Of a stretch of 64,000 nucleotides of DNA, positions 63,338-64,000 are shown piece after piece; position 1 is the stretch's first letter; every line of letters starts with the position of its first letter. The translations under genes were made by a program, and so were the position numbers. This DNA is from an uncultured Flavobacteriales bacterium (GTDB lineage Bacteria; Bacteroidota; Bacteroidia; Flavobacteriales; Crocinitomicaceae), in assembly GCA_946479285.1 (NCBI GenBank), contig CAMLFH010000021.1, forward strand, positions 1 to 64,000, written 5' to 3'. The notes under the pieces are model-generated. The model made no database searches. It saw nothing but the letters and a program-made list of their open reading frames with translations, and was not told the origin of the DNA.

Positions 63338-64000
63338 ATGAAACAATTAATCCTGAGCTTACTGCTTCTTCCTGCCTTCGGGTGGGCTCAAAAAGAAACC
63401 AAATCAGAGGCTGCTATCCAAAAAGTGACCGTTTTCAAAGAAGGCGCACAAGTGGAACATTCCAAAGAACTCAACCTGACAACCGGAAAACAAGTCGTGA
63501 TCTTTCAGAAAATGACCGATTTCATGGACCCGAGTTCCATTCAGCTGAAATGTTCACAGGGCGCAACCATTCTAAGTGTCCGCACCCGAAAGAACTTCGA
63601 TGATAAAACGATTGCCGAAACGGAACTAACTGAAAAGAACGACCGCAAGAAAGTATTGGAAAAGCAGGAACGCACGTTACGCGATGAATACAAAGTATTG
63701 CTTTTGGACGAACAGCTTTTACTGAAGAACAACAGTCTGAGCAGCCAGCAGCAGGCTATGAAGATTGCAGAATTGAAAGAAGCCTCTACTTTCTTCCATG
63801 CAAAAATGTCGGAGATCAATACCCGAAAATCACAGCTGGATTCGGAGATTGAAGCAGTCGTTCGCAAGATCAATACAATCGAACAGGAAATCAATACACG
63901 CAAAGGTTTGCCGGTGGTGAATTACACTGAGGTAGAAGTAGAACTGGATGTTGAAAAAGCTGGCAATATCGGCTTCGATTTCACTTACATCACCCACAAA
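63338..64000 (+). CDS. DUF4139 (mucoidy inhibitor A-like) family protein, 5' part
   Basis: Reading from ATG 63338 the frame is open to the last base (221 codons), so the gene runs off the window. The product has a signal peptide (MKQLILSLLLLPAFGWAQ), then the DUF4140 N-terminal domain (about 25-110: IQKVTVFKEGAQVEHSKELNL, GKQVVIFQKMTDFMDPSSIQL) and a helical coiled-coil stretch (about 95-185, rich in Glu/Lys/Gln). The start of the beta-barrel-like part follows (VEVELDVEKAGNIGFDFTYI). Family members have DUF4139 beyond this point. Role not established, probably envelope-associated. The ATG is 10-11 bp after the terminator of the previous gene. Confidence 0.85.
   Translation, partial: MKQLILSLLLLPAFGWAQKETKSEAAIQKVTVFKEGAQVEHSKELNLTTGKQVVIFQKMTDFMDPSSIQLKCSQGATILSVRTRKNFDDKTIAETELTEKNDRKKVLEKQERTLRDEYKVLLLDEQLLLKNNSLSSQQQAMKIAELKEASTFFHAKMSEINTRKSQLDSEIEAVVRKINTIEQEINTRKGLPVVNYTEVEVELDVEKAGNIGFDFTYITHK

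Noticed and set aside
1..64000. tRNA, rRNA, CRISPR arrays, insertion sequences or phage genes
   Set aside because: I looked for cloverleaf-type GTTCGAATCC segments, regularly spaced direct repeats and transposase or integrase motifs and found none.

Overview
The window looks like a chromosomal segment of a Bacteroidota bacterium of the order Flavobacteriales, most likely close to Fluviicola/Crocinitomicaceae (inference from gene content, no database search). Supporting signs are four type IX secretion (T9SS) cargo proteins with C-terminal sorting domains, one of them a gliding-motility-associated type B domain; promoters of the Bacteroidota type (TAnnTTTG at -7, TTTG or TTG near -33); no clear Shine-Dalgarno sequences; a moderately AT-rich composition; and a typical propeller-sensor/LytTR regulator pair. 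I saw no tRNA, rRNA, CRISPR array, integrase, transposase or phage gene. The segment is dense and mostly ordinary core genome.

Layout. 0-6.2 kb: three divergent POT-family oligopeptide transporters in tandem on the minus strand, followed by a small membrane protein that resembles the front half of an MtfA-type peptidase. 6.2-9.6 kb: TatD-like nuclease and TcdA (overlapping genes), then a lipoprotein M1 aminopeptidase of the leukotriene-A4-hydrolase type. 9.8-23.5 kb: a large alpha-2-macroglobulin lipoprotein with an intact thioester, an Mpo1-like membrane protein, an AT-rich orphan polyvalent-protein kinase, a LytTR response regulator with its propeller histidine kinase, and penicillin-binding protein 1C. 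Macroglobulin and PBP1C are usually neighbours; here they are split by the four genes between them. 23.6-29.8 kb: a T9SS cargo gene with a small secreted partner, valS, a TIGR02117-type protein and a low-complexity secreted protein. 29.8-35.4 kb: a 1149-residue MORN-type repeat protein downstream of tex. 35.5-46.6 kb: two T9SS cargo genes around an RlpA-like protein, a class III CoA-transferase with a GNAT acetyltransferase, a HisKA_2 histidine kinase and an acyl-CoA dehydrogenase. 46.7-53 kb: rnhB, an envelope pair (unknown propeller-like protein plus a DUF5723/thrombospondin-3/OmpA protein), and an HxlR regulator divergent from a DoxX-like membrane protein. 53-64 kb: a gliding-type T9SS cargo with a small secreted partner, lnt, purB with an unknown secreted protein, an EI24/CysZ-like membrane protein, a TPR-PD40 protein, and the start of a DUF4139-family protein running off the right edge.

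How it fits together. Much of the window serves the cell envelope: peptide uptake and trimming (POT, M1 peptidase), protease trapping and wall repair (macroglobulin, PBP1C), lipoprotein maturation (Lnt), outer-membrane/peptidoglycan anchoring (OmpA-type, RlpA-like) and T9SS-exported surface proteins. Points worth a second look are the palindromic intergenic elements, the HxlR operator, probable leaderless promoters, a hairpin in the valS leader, repeated pairing of small secreted proteins with T9SS cargo, and the acidic/aromatic insert in the macroglobulin. I do not see a clearly new multi-gene system; the best candidates for undescribed function are the unknown secreted and envelope proteins.
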